The notes under the pieces: generated by a model
What the model was told of the DNA's origin: nothing
The model's input: only the letters and a program-made list of their open reading frames with translations
Database searches by the model: none
Translations under genes and position numbers: made by a program
Shown: positions 29,500-37,916 of the stretch, piece after piece
How positions within the stretch are numbered: the stretch's first letter is position 1
Layout of the letters: each line of letters opens with the position of its first letter
NCBI RefSeq assembly: GCF_004766125.1
Contig: NZ_SJSA01000001.1
Span: 1,984,001-2,048,000 of the forward strand
DNA from: Duncaniella freteri
GTDB taxonomy: Bacteria > Bacteroidota > Bacteroidia > Bacteroidales > Muribaculaceae
DNA: 64,000 nucleotides
Direction of reading: 5' to 3'

Positions 29500-30774
29500 A
29501 TGAACAAGGTGTTAATTGTAGATGCCTCCGAATCAGACCGTCGGCTTATGTCGGGCTTGCTTGTCAAGTCCGGCTATGAGCCGATTGCCGTTGAGACGAT
29601 GGAGGCAGCAAAGGACGAGGTGGCGAAATTGCCACCCGGCGCAGTGATTGTCGCGGACGTTTCACTCCGTGACGGTTCTGCGAAAGAGTTAATCAACTGG
29701 CAGAAGGCTGAGGGATTCACTTTCCCGGTCATCGCCATAGTGAATAACCTGAACGGCCCCGACCTTCTTGAAGTGATGAAAGGCGGCGGAGCGGTAGATG
29801 TGGTGCAACGGGCCGGTATTGACAAGCAGCTCGTTGAAACGGTAGGCAAATACGCAAAACCGGAGAACATCATAATCCAGCTTGACAATGCCCTGATTCC
29901 ACGGAGGAGCAACAGTTTCCGTGAAATAGGGAAGGCAATCGGACGTGTGGCGACAACAAACGCCAACTGTATCATTTTCGGCGAAAGCGGTATGGGCAAG
30001 GAGCAGATTGCGCGACAGATCTATCTCCAAAGCTCGCGGACACAGAAGCCGTTGAAGGTTCTCGAAGCCGGAGGCGCGCCGCTTGTCGGCAAGCATGACC
30101 CGGAGTCAGACCGCAGCGAAATCTATAACCGCATCGAGGGTTACTTTCAGGAAGTGAAAGGCGGCACACTGATAATCAAGAATATCCAGTTGCTGACATT
30201 CGAGACCCAATCAGTGCTGTTGCACATTCTTGAACAGGAACACCCCGATGTGAGAATTATCAGCACTGCAAACGGAAATCTGTTGAAGATGGTAGCAGAC
30301 GGTAGCTTCCGTGACAATCTTTTCTATATGCTTCGGCAGACGAGTATTTCAGTACCGTCTCTTCGTGAATCCACTGAGGATATAGCTGATATTGCAGACT
30401 ATCTTCTTCAGAGATACGCACAGAAGAAACAGCGACCGAAACAGCATCTTGACGCTTCTGCAATAAAGGCGTTAAAACTACATCCGTGGCCCGGCAACGT
30501 CCGAGAGCTGAAAGACACCGTTCTTTTCGCCGCCTTTCATACGAAAGATGATACCATTACCGCTGAGGACATCAGATTTGATGATGCCACTCCCGACAAT
30601 GCCGAAGATTTGACGCATCGAAATCCGAGAACGGAAAAGGAGAATATCATCAAAGCCTTCAATCGGGCAGGTACATGGCGAGGTGCTGCAAAACTTCTCG
30701 GAGTGTCAGAGAAAACCCTCATACAACTTCGTAAAAAGCACCATATCAATCCTGACGGAGAAATCGAGGCTTGA
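29500..30774 (+). CDS. RteB-like response regulator with AAA+ domain
   Basis: 424 aa: an N-terminal receiver domain (VLIVDASESDRR; phospho-acceptor Asp in VIVADVSLRDG), a sigma-54-activator-type AAA+ domain (Walker A GESGMGKEQIA; GGTLIIKNIQLL in place of the usual Walker B; RDNLFYMLRQTSISVPSLRE), and a C-terminal Fis-type HTH (GAAKLLGVSEKTLIQLRKKH). The GAFTGA loop that contacts sigma-54 is absent (the region reads EGYFQEVKGG) and Walker B acidic residues are replaced. It therefore probably acts as a DNA-binding regulator of the conjugative element, not as a sigma-54 ATPase. Its stop overlaps the promoter at 30771. Confidence 0.85.
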   Translation: MNKVLIVDASESDRRLMSGLLVKSGYEPIAVETMEAAKDEVAKLPPGAVIVADVSLRDGSAKELINWQKAEGFTFPVIAIVNNLNGPDLLEVMKGGGAVDVVQRAGIDKQLVETVGKYAKPENIIIQLDNALIPRRSNSFREIGKAIGRVATTNANCIIFGESGMGKEQIARQIYLQSSRTQKPLKVLEAGGAPLVGKHDPESDRSEIYNRIEGYFQEVKGGTLIIKNIQLLTFETQSVLLHILEQEHPDVRIISTANGNLLKMVADGSFRDNLFYMLRQTSISVPSLRESTEDIADIADYLLQRYAQKKQRPKQHLDASAIKALKLHPWPGNVRELKDTVLFAAFHTKDDTITAEDIRFDDATPDNAEDLTHRNPRTEKENIIKAFNRAGTWRGAAKLLGVSEKTLIQLRKKHHINPDGEIEA

Positions 30775-30800
30775 CAACCTCAGGAAAATTTCGTAACTTT
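30771..30800 (+). promoter_or_regulatory. Bacteroidetes-type promoter upstream of the structured leader
   Basis: TTGA at 30771-30774, 19-bp spacer, then TAACTTTG at 30793-30800: a near-consensus -33/-7 pair. Confidence 0.75.
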
Positions 30801-31035
30801 GCACCGCAAAATAGCAAAGATTCGCGATTGGAGAGCCAACCGCATCAACAATATAGGATAACATAACTTCCGCAGAAGTTCCATTGTAAATCTGCAAATT
30901 TAACAAAAGGACGAACTTGGCGTGAGGCTATGCTATGCTTATCGCATAGCGTATAGTCACTCAAGCTTTTCGTCCGGGCTTTGCAGAGCCTTCAATGGTA
31001 AGCGTAGGTTTCTATACGCTATATTTTTATGTCTT
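30801..31035 (+). ncRNA. Candidate structured RNA or long leader
   Basis: No gene occupies 30775-31263. Downstream of the promoter lies a long hairpin, 30909-30975. Its outer stem GGACGAA pairs with TTCGTCC, and inner arms CTTG-GTGA-CTATGC pair with GCATAG-type, TCAC and CAAG segments. Next comes a short GGCTTTGCAGAGCC near-palindrome (30978-30991), then AGCGTA/TACGCT (31001-31020) followed by ATATTTTTA, which looks like a terminator. Either a small RNA of about 220 nt or an attenuated leader of the operon at 31264. I cannot name a known family. Confidence 0.55.
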
Positions 31036-31263
31036 AATCAACCGAAAAGCACAGCCAAATCCTTTACCATAAGAAAATCACTATTTACGGTTCACCAATC
31101 ATAAAGATTTAACTTTCAAAATATTTTGCCGATATAAAATCCATCAATACAGCATATTGGCGATATTAACCATCGTTAAACAACCATTTTCATAATCCCT
31201 TCGGTTATAATTGCAAAACGAAGTACAATCCTCGATAAGTCTAACGTAAAAACATATAACCGC

Positions 31264-31512
31264 ATGGAGATTACAATTCCCCAAAACGCATCCGGCTTCA
31301 ACAGGAAGCCCAAATCAAAGAGCGGCAAATCAGACCGCAGCCGCAAGACCCGCAACCGCAGACCCGGCAACAATCCTATAGATGAACTGCCCGCGGATGC
31401 CAACGCGTGGCTGTTCGGATCAATGTTCCTCATGGCGGCCGCCAGACTTCTCGCACCGTTCTTTTCATACGGACAGGCGAAAACCACGGCACCGTCCGCC
31501 ACACCCGAATAA
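31264..31512 (+). CDS. Small basic protein with C-terminal membrane segment
   Basis: 82 aa, not recognised. The N-terminal half is very basic (KPKSKSGKSDRSRKTRNRR) and the C-terminal half has one hydrophobic stretch (WLFGSMFLMAAARLLAPFF). It ends 4 bp before the next start. It opens the operon of conjugative-element genes running to about 33.5 kb. A role in DNA or membrane attachment of the transfer machinery is only a guess. Confidence 0.6.
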   Translation: MEITIPQNASGFNRKPKSKSGKSDRSRKTRNRRPGNNPIDELPADANAWLFGSMFLMAAARLLAPFFSYGQAKTTAPSATPE

Positions 31513-31516
31513 GCGT

Positions 31517-31900
31517 ATGGCGCAGCCTACCGACAAGGATGCGGATTTCAAGACCGCCGCGCAAGCCTATGTCTCACTCGTAGAGCAGCGTGCCAGAAGC
31601 CCCTGCCTTTATCCCGCGAGAGACAGACCGCGACTGACCTTCCACGGAGAGCCTGTAATCCTTCTCGACGACATCATAACCGGGCTTGACATCAGCGAGA
31701 AGACAATAAGGCGATACCGCGACGCAGGAAAAATCAAGGTCTATGAGAGCATAGAGGGAAACATAAAGTTCGTCCTTCAATGCGACCTCGACGAGTTTCT
31801 CGAAAAGTGCTTCATCAGTTCGTCCCATCCAGACTACAGGACTGTGAAGTGCAGAACCAACTCCGGCGGAAACGCCAAAACAACCACCACTAAATCATAA
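31517..31900 (+). CDS. Excisionase/MerR-like helix-turn-helix protein
   Basis: 127 aa from ATG at 31517. The central winged-HTH reads LDDIITGLDISEKTIRRYRDAGKIKVYESIEGNIKF, the pattern of Bacteroidales element-encoded excisionase-like proteins (sheet Y-R-D-x-G-K-I). No catalytic residues. It lies 6 bp before the DUF3945 gene. Likely a DNA-binding factor acting in excision or regulation of the element. Confidence 0.7.
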   Translation: MAQPTDKDADFKTAAQAYVSLVEQRARSPCLYPARDRPRLTFHGEPVILLDDIITGLDISEKTIRRYRDAGKIKVYESIEGNIKFVLQCDLDEFLEKCFISSSHPDYRTVKCRTNSGGNAKTTTTKS

Positions 31901-31906
31901 TTCATT

Positions 31907-33472
31907 ATGGACCAGACTCCCGATCAGCAGGAAGTGCTGATGGCCCGCGACAACACAAGCGGGAAAGTCGGGGCGGTCGTAGGGCAGAATCCCGACGGCA
32001 CCCCGAAGATGGCGGACGTAAAGTCAACGCCACTCAGTGAACTCATCAAGTTCAACAAAGGGCAGAACCCCCTCGAAGCGTTCATGTCGAATTTTCTCCG
32101 GCAGGCCAAGAACCCTACGATGTTCAGCTTTTTCAGACTGCCGGCCGACAGGTATGAAATGGTCGCGCCCGCAATGGCGGACATAATTCAGGAAGCGGAG
32201 AAAAACGCAGAGATGCTCAGACCCTACGCGGTGGAAACGGACGTCCCCGCCCATACAGTGAATCCTGAGCGACAGACAACTCCGGAGCCTCCGGCTCAGC
32301 AGGAACAACAGGCAGTCGAGACACCCCAGCCGCCACAACAGGCACAGACCCCGGAGCCTGAACAATCAGCGCAGGCACAACAGCCCCAACAGCCTGAACA
32401 GACACCCGCGCCACCTGTCAGGAATGCCCCCATAAACGCGGACAGCATAGACTGGGACAAGATACAGAAGCAATGGGGCATCACGCGCGAAGACCTTGAA
32501 AAATCAGGCGCACTCGACCAGATGGTATATAACCACAAATCGCCGCAGCTTTTCACTGTGACGCCACAATTCGGCGACGAGAAGTTCTCGATTCAGGCAA
32601 AACTCTCTTTCCGCACCAACCCCGATGGCTCATACTCACTTGTGCCACATTTCGTCCGCAACGAGCCGCAGCTCGACAAGGAATACAAGGGCTATACATT
32701 CACAGGCGAGGACAAGGCCGAACTGCGCAAGACCGGCAACCTCGGCAGGGCGGTGGAACTTGCCGACCCCAAGACCGGAGAAATCAAGAGATGCCTCGTG
32801 AGCATAGACAGGCTCACCAATGAAATCGAGTCAATGCCGATAGACAACATCTATATCCGGCGCAAAGTGGCGAACATAGAACTCGATATGCAGGCAGTCG
32901 GCATACTGAAGAACGGCGGCACCATACGGGCGCAGAGCGTCGAACTGCCCAACGGCGCGAAATTTGTCGCCGACCTGCAATACAACGTATCCAAGCGTGA
33001 TGTCGTTTTCGTCAACTCCGACCTCTACCGCCAGTTGCAGGAGCAGGGCGGAAAGTCGCAGCAGCAACAGCAGACCCAACAGAAGCCGGAAGAACGCTGG
33101 CACAATGCCGACGGAACTGTCAAACGCCTTGCCCACTGGTGCAAGATAGAGCTGAGCGAACAGTAGCAGAACGACTATCTCGCCGGTAAGAAAGTCCTCG
33201 TGGGCGAAGCCAAAGACCTGTTCGGCAACAACTGCACCGTCTATTTCCAGTATGACCCTGAAAAGCGTGCGCCGATCACCACCCGCGTATATCCTGACCG
33301 CGACAAGGTGGTGGGCATCGCCGAGGAAAGCAAGACACAGATGGCTGTCAACAATGACGGTGCCACAAACGAGGCTACCAAGAACGTGAAAGAGCCTCTC
33401 CAGCGCGGACAGACCGCGCCAAAGGACGAAAACCAGCAAAGGCAGCAGAAGCCCAAAGGTCCCAGACCCTGA
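31907..33472 (+). pseudogene. DUF4099/DUF3945 conjugative-element protein with in-frame amber
   Basis: A protein of 521 codons if read through. N-terminal region PLSELIKFNKGQNPLEAFMS, a Pro/Gln-rich linker (about residues 110-175), then DUF4099 (DKIQKQWGITREDLEKSGAL) and DUF3945-like segments (KEYKGYTFTGEDKAELRKTG; LVSIDRLTNEI). Codon 420 is TAG at 33164-33166, after IELSEQ. The frame then continues as QNDYLAGKKVLVGEAKDLFG, a second DUF3945-type segment, to 33472. TAG probably arose from CAG. The family is found on Bacteroidales mobile elements next to topoisomerase genes, as here; molecular role unknown. Confidence 0.78.
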
Positions 33473-33620
33473 AAGCCTCTCACCATCCGTCCACAATCAA
33501 CACACTGTGATTCAACCGATATGATTGCCGGGTTATGACTGTAATCCCGACCACTGAATCCACGTCACGTCCGTAAATATCCCCTCCGGCAACCGTATCA
33601 CCCAGACAAGTTATCCCCAC

Positions 33621-33654
33621 GGCACGGGGATAAGGGCGACCCAATCCCCGTGCC
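33621..33654 (+). other. Hairpin in the DUF3945-topoisomerase gap
   Basis: GGCACGGGGAT (33621-33631) and ATCCCCGTGCC (33644-33654) form a perfect 11-bp stem with a 12-nt loop, 33 bp before the next start. There is no T tract, so it may be a processing or attenuation site. The remaining gap (33473-33620) shows nothing. Confidence 0.5.
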
Positions 33655-33687
33655 TTCAATAAATTCACCCTAAACCCACATTAGATT

Positions 33688-35307
33688 ATGATCCTTATTA
33701 TCTGCGAGAGCATTCTCGCCACCAAGACTGTCGCCATTGCACTTGGCGCAAACAACGAGACAAGCGAGGGCATCCACACCTCCGGCACATTGACAGTTGC
33801 CGCAGTGCCGCCCCGTTTCATCCGCCACACGCCCCTCGGCGAGATGGCGGAAGGAAAGAGTCCGTTCATCCCGGAGAAGTTCAGGATGTCCGTCACCGAC
33901 AAGGGACTGGAACGCGAGCTGAAGCCCCTGTTCCGCGAGGCATCCGAAGTAGTGTTCGCCTCCGACGGCGGAGCCGACGCACAGGCGCGCTTCTTCAACA
34001 TCTGCCGCCACTTCCGCGTGGGCTGTCCCCGAAGCCGTATGTGGATGACCCGGCTCAGCTACGGCGCAATCCGCGGGGCATTCCATTTCCGTGAGTCGGG
34101 CCGTCACCTCCACCGCCTCGCCCAGACAGGACTCGTGTCAAAAGGTATGGATATGCTGTTCGGCTACAATATCAACCAGACATTACTGCACATGGGGCTT
34201 CCCGCCTGCAACCTCACCCGTCAGGAAGCTGTCGCGCTCTTATTTCTCGGAGAACTGTCCGACCATATAGACTATGTGCAAATGCCGGCGCATCCCGCAT
34301 ATTCAATCCTCGTCAACGCAAACAGCGGCACGGTGTTCGAGTCCGCTGAGAGATGGGACGATGAGGCTGATGCCGGAGCCGCGCTCGAATCCGTACCCGT
34401 TGGCGAAACAGTACCCGCCACACTGACCATAGAGGAGACCGACAGGTTCAACCTGCGTTTCCACACCCTCCTGACACTCCAGATGGACGCATTCAACAAT
34501 CTCGGCTTCATGCCCGGCAAGACGCTGAAAGTGGCGCAGAAACTTTATGACAGAGGGCTTATATCGTCGCCTCTGACCGACTGCCCGCACCTTCCCGAAA
34601 AACTGCGTGGTCACATCATGACGGTGTTCCCCGATGCCGGAGGCTACCGGTGGGGAGACAACGGGGCAACAATCGACAGCCATGCCATAATAACCCTGCG
34701 CGCCGCCGACGAGGTGCTGACCGCGAGCGAGCTGCAACTCTATCGTCTTATCCTCAACCGTATGAGAGCTGTCATGGAGCAGAAACCAGTCCGCAAGTAT
34801 GCCACACTGGAGTTCACCGTCGGCGACAACCGTTTCAGCCGCCGCTGGGAGATAACCGGTGATGCCTATGACGTGACCGAGGCAGGCACTTTCCAGACGC
34901 AGGTCGAGATTGCCGATGCAGGGGTGTATCCCTTCGACCGTCCTGTGGAGTCAAGAGCGTTTGCCGATGTCATCGGCAAACTCACGACAGTGGCAGGCTG
35001 TGTCGATGAATTCATGCACACCGGTGTGCCATACACCAAGGAGACAAACGACTACGGCAGCGCGATGGGCAGCCTTGTGAACAAGGGACTCGCCATGCTT
35101 GACGGCGACGAGATATACCTCACCCCCGAAGGTCAGGCAATATTCGATGAGTTTTTCGGACACGAGATTGCCGAGTTGATACTGACATGGCAGTTCGAGG
35201 CAAACGACCTCTACGGAGGCGACCGGACCGGACGCAGTGTCATCGAAGGCTTCTCCGGCGCGCTTCTTGACCTGATCGGCGAACTTGACCCCGATTGTGG
35301 GGAATAA
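33688..35307 (+). CDS. Type IA topoisomerase-like protein lacking the active-site Tyr
   Basis: 539 aa. The fold order matches TopB-type enzymes carried by Bacteroidales conjugative elements: Toprim start MILIICESILATKTVAIALG, then SDGGADAQARFFNICRHF, YNINQTLLHMG, the active-site segment, and late PYTKETNDYGSAMGSL. Key residues are changed. The G-L-I-S/T-Y-x-R-T-D-S active site reads GLISSPLTDCPHLPE, so both Tyr and Arg are missing, and the Toprim D-x-D-R-E reads DGGADAQ. Length is also short of the usual 600-700 aa. It is probably a non-catalytic paralogue that keeps a DNA-binding or assembly role. Confidence 0.8.
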   Translation: MILIICESILATKTVAIALGANNETSEGIHTSGTLTVAAVPPRFIRHTPLGEMAEGKSPFIPEKFRMSVTDKGLERELKPLFREASEVVFASDGGADAQARFFNICRHFRVGCPRSRMWMTRLSYGAIRGAFHFRESGRHLHRLAQTGLVSKGMDMLFGYNINQTLLHMGLPACNLTRQEAVALLFLGELSDHIDYVQMPAHPAYSILVNANSGTVFESAERWDDEADAGAALESVPVGETVPATLTIEETDRFNLRFHTLLTLQMDAFNNLGFMPGKTLKVAQKLYDRGLISSPLTDCPHLPEKLRGHIMTVFPDAGGYRWGDNGATIDSHAIITLRAADEVLTASELQLYRLILNRMRAVMEQKPVRKYATLEFTVGDNRFSRRWEITGDAYDVTEAGTFQTQVEIADAGVYPFDRPVESRAFADVIGKLTTVAGCVDEFMHTGVPYTKETNDYGSAMGSLVNKGLAMLDGDEIYLTPEGQAIFDEFFGHEIAELILTWQFEANDLYGGDRTGRSVIEGFSGALLDLIGELDPDCGE

Positions 35308-35375
35308 TACGCTGTCTCCGGCATTCCTATCCAAAATAATCGGCACTACATAGCTGAAAATCGGATAGAAATCGC

Positions 35376-35462
35376 TAACTTTGCCACTGAATCGCAGTCA
35401 TAATTTATTTTGATTGTGGATTTAGTGGTGAGGCAGCGGGAGGGATACCCGCTGCCTTTTTA
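35376..35462 (+). promoter_or_regulatory. Promoter followed by terminator hairpin (attenuator or small RNA)
   Basis: TAACTTTG (35376-35383) is followed about 50 bp later by a strong hairpin, AGGCAGCGGG/CCCGCTGCCT (35431-35457), and TTTTTA. The HTH gene starts at 35502, beyond it. The hairpin may end a short RNA, or limit read-through into the HTH genes, or simply end the topoisomerase transcript. Confidence 0.6.
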
Positions 35463-35501
35463 ATATCCATATCCACCCACCGCTAAATCCCACAAATCAT
35501 T

Positions 35502-35786
35502 ATGGAAATTGTAGCAATCGACAAGGAGGTCCTTGACGCGATGTTCGAGCGTATGGCCTACCTTCATAATATGCTTCACACGCTCTTTGAGAGAGTCCGC
35601 GACAAAAATCCCGACGACTGGCTTTCGCTTGAAGAAACCTGCCGTTTGCTGAACATCTCGGAGCGGAAAGTCCGCAACCTTCAGTCAGGCGGCAGAATCG
35701 GCTTCGTAAGATGCGGTAAGAAATGCAAATACAGTGCGCAGGATGTGTCAGCCATTATCGCGAAAGGAGGTGCCGACATTGAGTGA
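35502..35786 (+). CDS. Excisionase-like HTH protein (first of pair)
   Basis: 94 aa. An N-terminal helix (VLDAMFERMAYLHNMLHTLF) is followed by a winged HTH (LSLEETCRLLNISERKVRNLQSGGRI; KKCKYSAQDVSAII). The family is common beside integrases of Bacteroidales elements, where such proteins serve as excisionases or accessory DNA-bending factors. It overlaps the second HTH gene by 8 bp. A structurally parallel pair occurs at 48335-48979. Confidence 0.78.
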   Translation: MEIVAIDKEVLDAMFERMAYLHNMLHTLFERVRDKNPDDWLSLEETCRLLNISERKVRNLQSGGRIGFVRCGKKCKYSAQDVSAIIAKGGADIE

Positions 35787-36078
35787 CAGAATATACACAG
35801 GGGCAGACGAGTCTGTAAGACTGTTCTTCTCTCAGTGCAGGCATTCCCTTGAAATGGCGGAGCGGCTGGTGAAGGAATGCCGGCCGTCGCTTATGGGCAG
35901 GCGGTTCATCACTGACGCACAGCTTTCAGAGAGGCTGGGCATATCCCGAAGGACGCTTCAGGACTACCGCGACAAAGGGAAGATTCCGTTCTACCGTCTT
36001 GACGGCAAGATACTTTATGACGAGGACGACATCGAAAAATTCCTGTCGGGGACATACCGGCCGAAATTCGATGAATAG
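35779..36078 (+). CDS. Excisionase-like HTH protein (second of pair)
   Basis: 99 aa, from a TTG at 35779 preceded by a strong AAAGGAGG ribosome-binding site (35763-35770); an upstream in-frame extension has no such site. The HTH segment reads FITDAQLSERLGISRRTLQDYRDKGKIPFYRLDGKI, then DEDDIEKFL. Same family as the protein at 48674. Together with the previous gene it would form the excision/regulation unit of the outer element, close to its integrase. Confidence 0.78.
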   Translation: MSDRIYTGADESVRLFFSQCRHSLEMAERLVKECRPSLMGRRFITDAQLSERLGISRRTLQDYRDKGKIPFYRLDGKILYDEDDIEKFLSGTYRPKFDE

Positions 36079-36098
36079 ACACCAACATCCGGCAATGC

Positions 36099-36138
36099 AA
36101 AAGACGGCAGCAGGGCAGAAATCCTGTTGCCGTCTTTT
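36099..36138. terminator. Bidirectional terminator
   Basis: AAAAGACGGCAGCAGG (36099-36114) and CCTGTTGCCGTCTTTT (36123-36138) pair along 16 bp with a G-T pair. A/T flanks serve both strands between the HTH gene and the convergent integrase fragment. Confidence 0.88.
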
Positions 36139-36154
36139 ACCGTATATGTCGTTC

Positions 36155-36349
36155 TCAGCCTAGTCGCGCCCCGTTGAACTTGGCGCGCATGACCTCCATA
36201 TCCTCCGATATTGTATTGTCCAAAAGTCTGGCGTATATCTGCGTCGTCTTTATATCGCTGTGACCGAGCATCTTTGAGATTGTCTCAAGCGGTACATGGT
36301 TGTTGAGCGACATGGTCGCGAACGTATGACGGGCGATGTGAAAAGTGAG
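36155..36349 (-). pseudogene. Tyrosine integrase, C-terminal fragment
   Basis: On the minus strand the frame reads LTFHIARHTFATMSLNNHVP, then ISKMLGHSDIKTTQIYARLL and a normal stop at 36155. This is the catalytic end of a Bacteroidetes integrase with the H-x-x-R box, the GH box and the nucleophile Tyr. Upstream of LTF the frame is not integrase sequence. The fragment lacks its first ~330 residues. A same-strand integrase lacking precisely this end is found at 63347-64000, so the two may be halves of the outer element's integrase, separated by a 27-kb insertion. Confidence 0.8.
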
Positions 36350-36627
36350 TATTGGAATTGGCGGAAGAAAGGTGATGAAGATAAAACGTAATAGGTTGTT
36401 TGATAGGTGATTTTCGTTTTCAGCAGTGCTGAAATAAAGCAGACGGGAGCGGAATATTGCAGGGGTTCGGTTACCAGAACGTTAGCCGGGCAGTTACCGA
36501 TGCAGGATATGGTAACTCCCGGAAGATAAAATAACGATGCCGTGGGTGCTTATTCTCTGTAATACACCATTTTGCATATCGGAAAACGCTTATAAACAGG
36601 CTAATTTTGTCATTAAAACATAAGCGT

Positions 36628-37857
36628 ATGAAAATCGAAAAATTCAAGGTGCTGCTCTACCTTAAAAAGAGCGGACTCGACAGGAACGGGAAAGCACCCA
36701 TAATGGGGCGCATAACCGTCAACCGCACGATGGCGCAGTTCAGCTGCAAGCTGTCATGCACGCCCGGGTTGTGGAACCCGCGTGAGAGCCGGCTTGACGG
36801 CAAAAGCCGTGAGGCGGTGGAGACAAACGCAGCAATAGACCGCCTGCTGCTTGGTGTAAATGCCGCCTTTGACTTCCTTGTCAACCGTGGCGGTGACTTC
36901 GACGCCAACGATGTCAAGGAACAGTTCCAGGGCAGCATGGAAACCCGCGTAACTCTGATGAGAATGACCGATGCGGTATGTGAGGAGTTGAAGAGCCGAA
37001 TAGGAATAGACCGCGCAAAGACTTCCTATGCCACCTACCATTACACCCGCCGGGCTTTGGCGGAGTTCGTTCAAAGACGCTTCAAGGTGACTGATCTTGC
37101 TTTTGACCAACTTACCGAGCGTTTCATCTATGAGTTCCAGACCTTCGTCACCGATGACAAGGGGTTGTCGATAGAGACGGCCAGGCATTATCTCGCCATC
37201 CTCAAGAAAGTATGCCGGCGAGCTTTCAGGGAGGGGCACTCCGCAATATGCCATTTCCATAACTTCTCGCTTCCGAAACAGACGCTTAAAACACCGAGGG
37301 CGCTAAGCCGGGAATCATTCGAGAAAATCCGGGATGTGGAGATACCTCCGCACCGCAGGACACACCGCCTGGCGCGGGATCTTTTTCTATTCGCCTGTTA
37401 TACGGGTACAGCGTACATAGACACCGTCACCATAACCCGTGAGAATCTGTACACGGATGAGACGGGGGCGTTGTGGCTCAGATACAACCGCCGGAAAAAC
37501 GAATTGCGTGCCACTGTGAAACTCCTGCCCGAAGCCGTGGAACTGATAGAACGGTACCGGGACGATGAGAGGGAGACATTGTTCCCGATGATATACCATC
37601 CCAACCTGAAACGCCACATGAAGGCACTGGCGGCACTCGCCGGAATAAAGGATGACCTGTGCTTCCATCAGGCAAGGCACAGTTTCGCGAGCCTGATCAC
37701 GCTTGATGCGGGTGTGCCGATAGAGACCATAAGCCGGATGCTTGGCCACTCCAGCATAAAGACGACACAGGCATACGCCCGTGTGACCCCGCGTAAACTT
37801 TTCGAGGACATGGGCCGGTTCATCGCGGCGACATCCGACCTTGAACTGACTCTGTAA
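36628..37857 (+). CDS. Tyrosine-type integrase (first of tandem pair)
   Basis: 409 aa from the ATG at 36628 (a farther start at 36607 is less likely). N-terminal Arm-binding domain typical of Bacteroidetes integrases (KVLLYLKKSGLDRNGKAPIM; LWNPRESRLDGKS), SAM-like core-binding domain (about 115-215), catalytic domain with ACYTGTAYIDTVTI (the usual first Arg position is not Arg by eye), then LCFHQARHSFASL, MLGHSSIKTTQAYARV with the nucleophile Tyr. It probably integrates and excises the nested element, together with the next integrase, which starts 40 bp downstream. Confidence 0.85.
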   Translation: MKIEKFKVLLYLKKSGLDRNGKAPIMGRITVNRTMAQFSCKLSCTPGLWNPRESRLDGKSREAVETNAAIDRLLLGVNAAFDFLVNRGGDFDANDVKEQFQGSMETRVTLMRMTDAVCEELKSRIGIDRAKTSYATYHYTRRALAEFVQRRFKVTDLAFDQLTERFIYEFQTFVTDDKGLSIETARHYLAILKKVCRRAFREGHSAICHFHNFSLPKQTLKTPRALSRESFEKIRDVEIPPHRRTHRLARDLFLFACYTGTAYIDTVTITRENLYTDETGALWLRYNRRKNELRATVKLLPEAVELIERYRDDERETLFPMIYHPNLKRHMKALAALAGIKDDLCFHQARHSFASLITLDAGVPIETISRMLGHSSIKTTQAYARVTPRKLFEDMGRFIAATSDLELTL

Positions 37858-37916
37858 AAATCCCTAATCAGATAATCATCATTAAACATACAGAACATGC
37901 GCAGCACATTCTCAAT

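Noticed and set aside
8536-33166. Stop-codon recoding as an explanation of the broken genes
   Set aside because: The three interrupting codons are all different (TGA, TAA, TAG), each is a single change from a sense codon, and the same stops end normal genes nearby.
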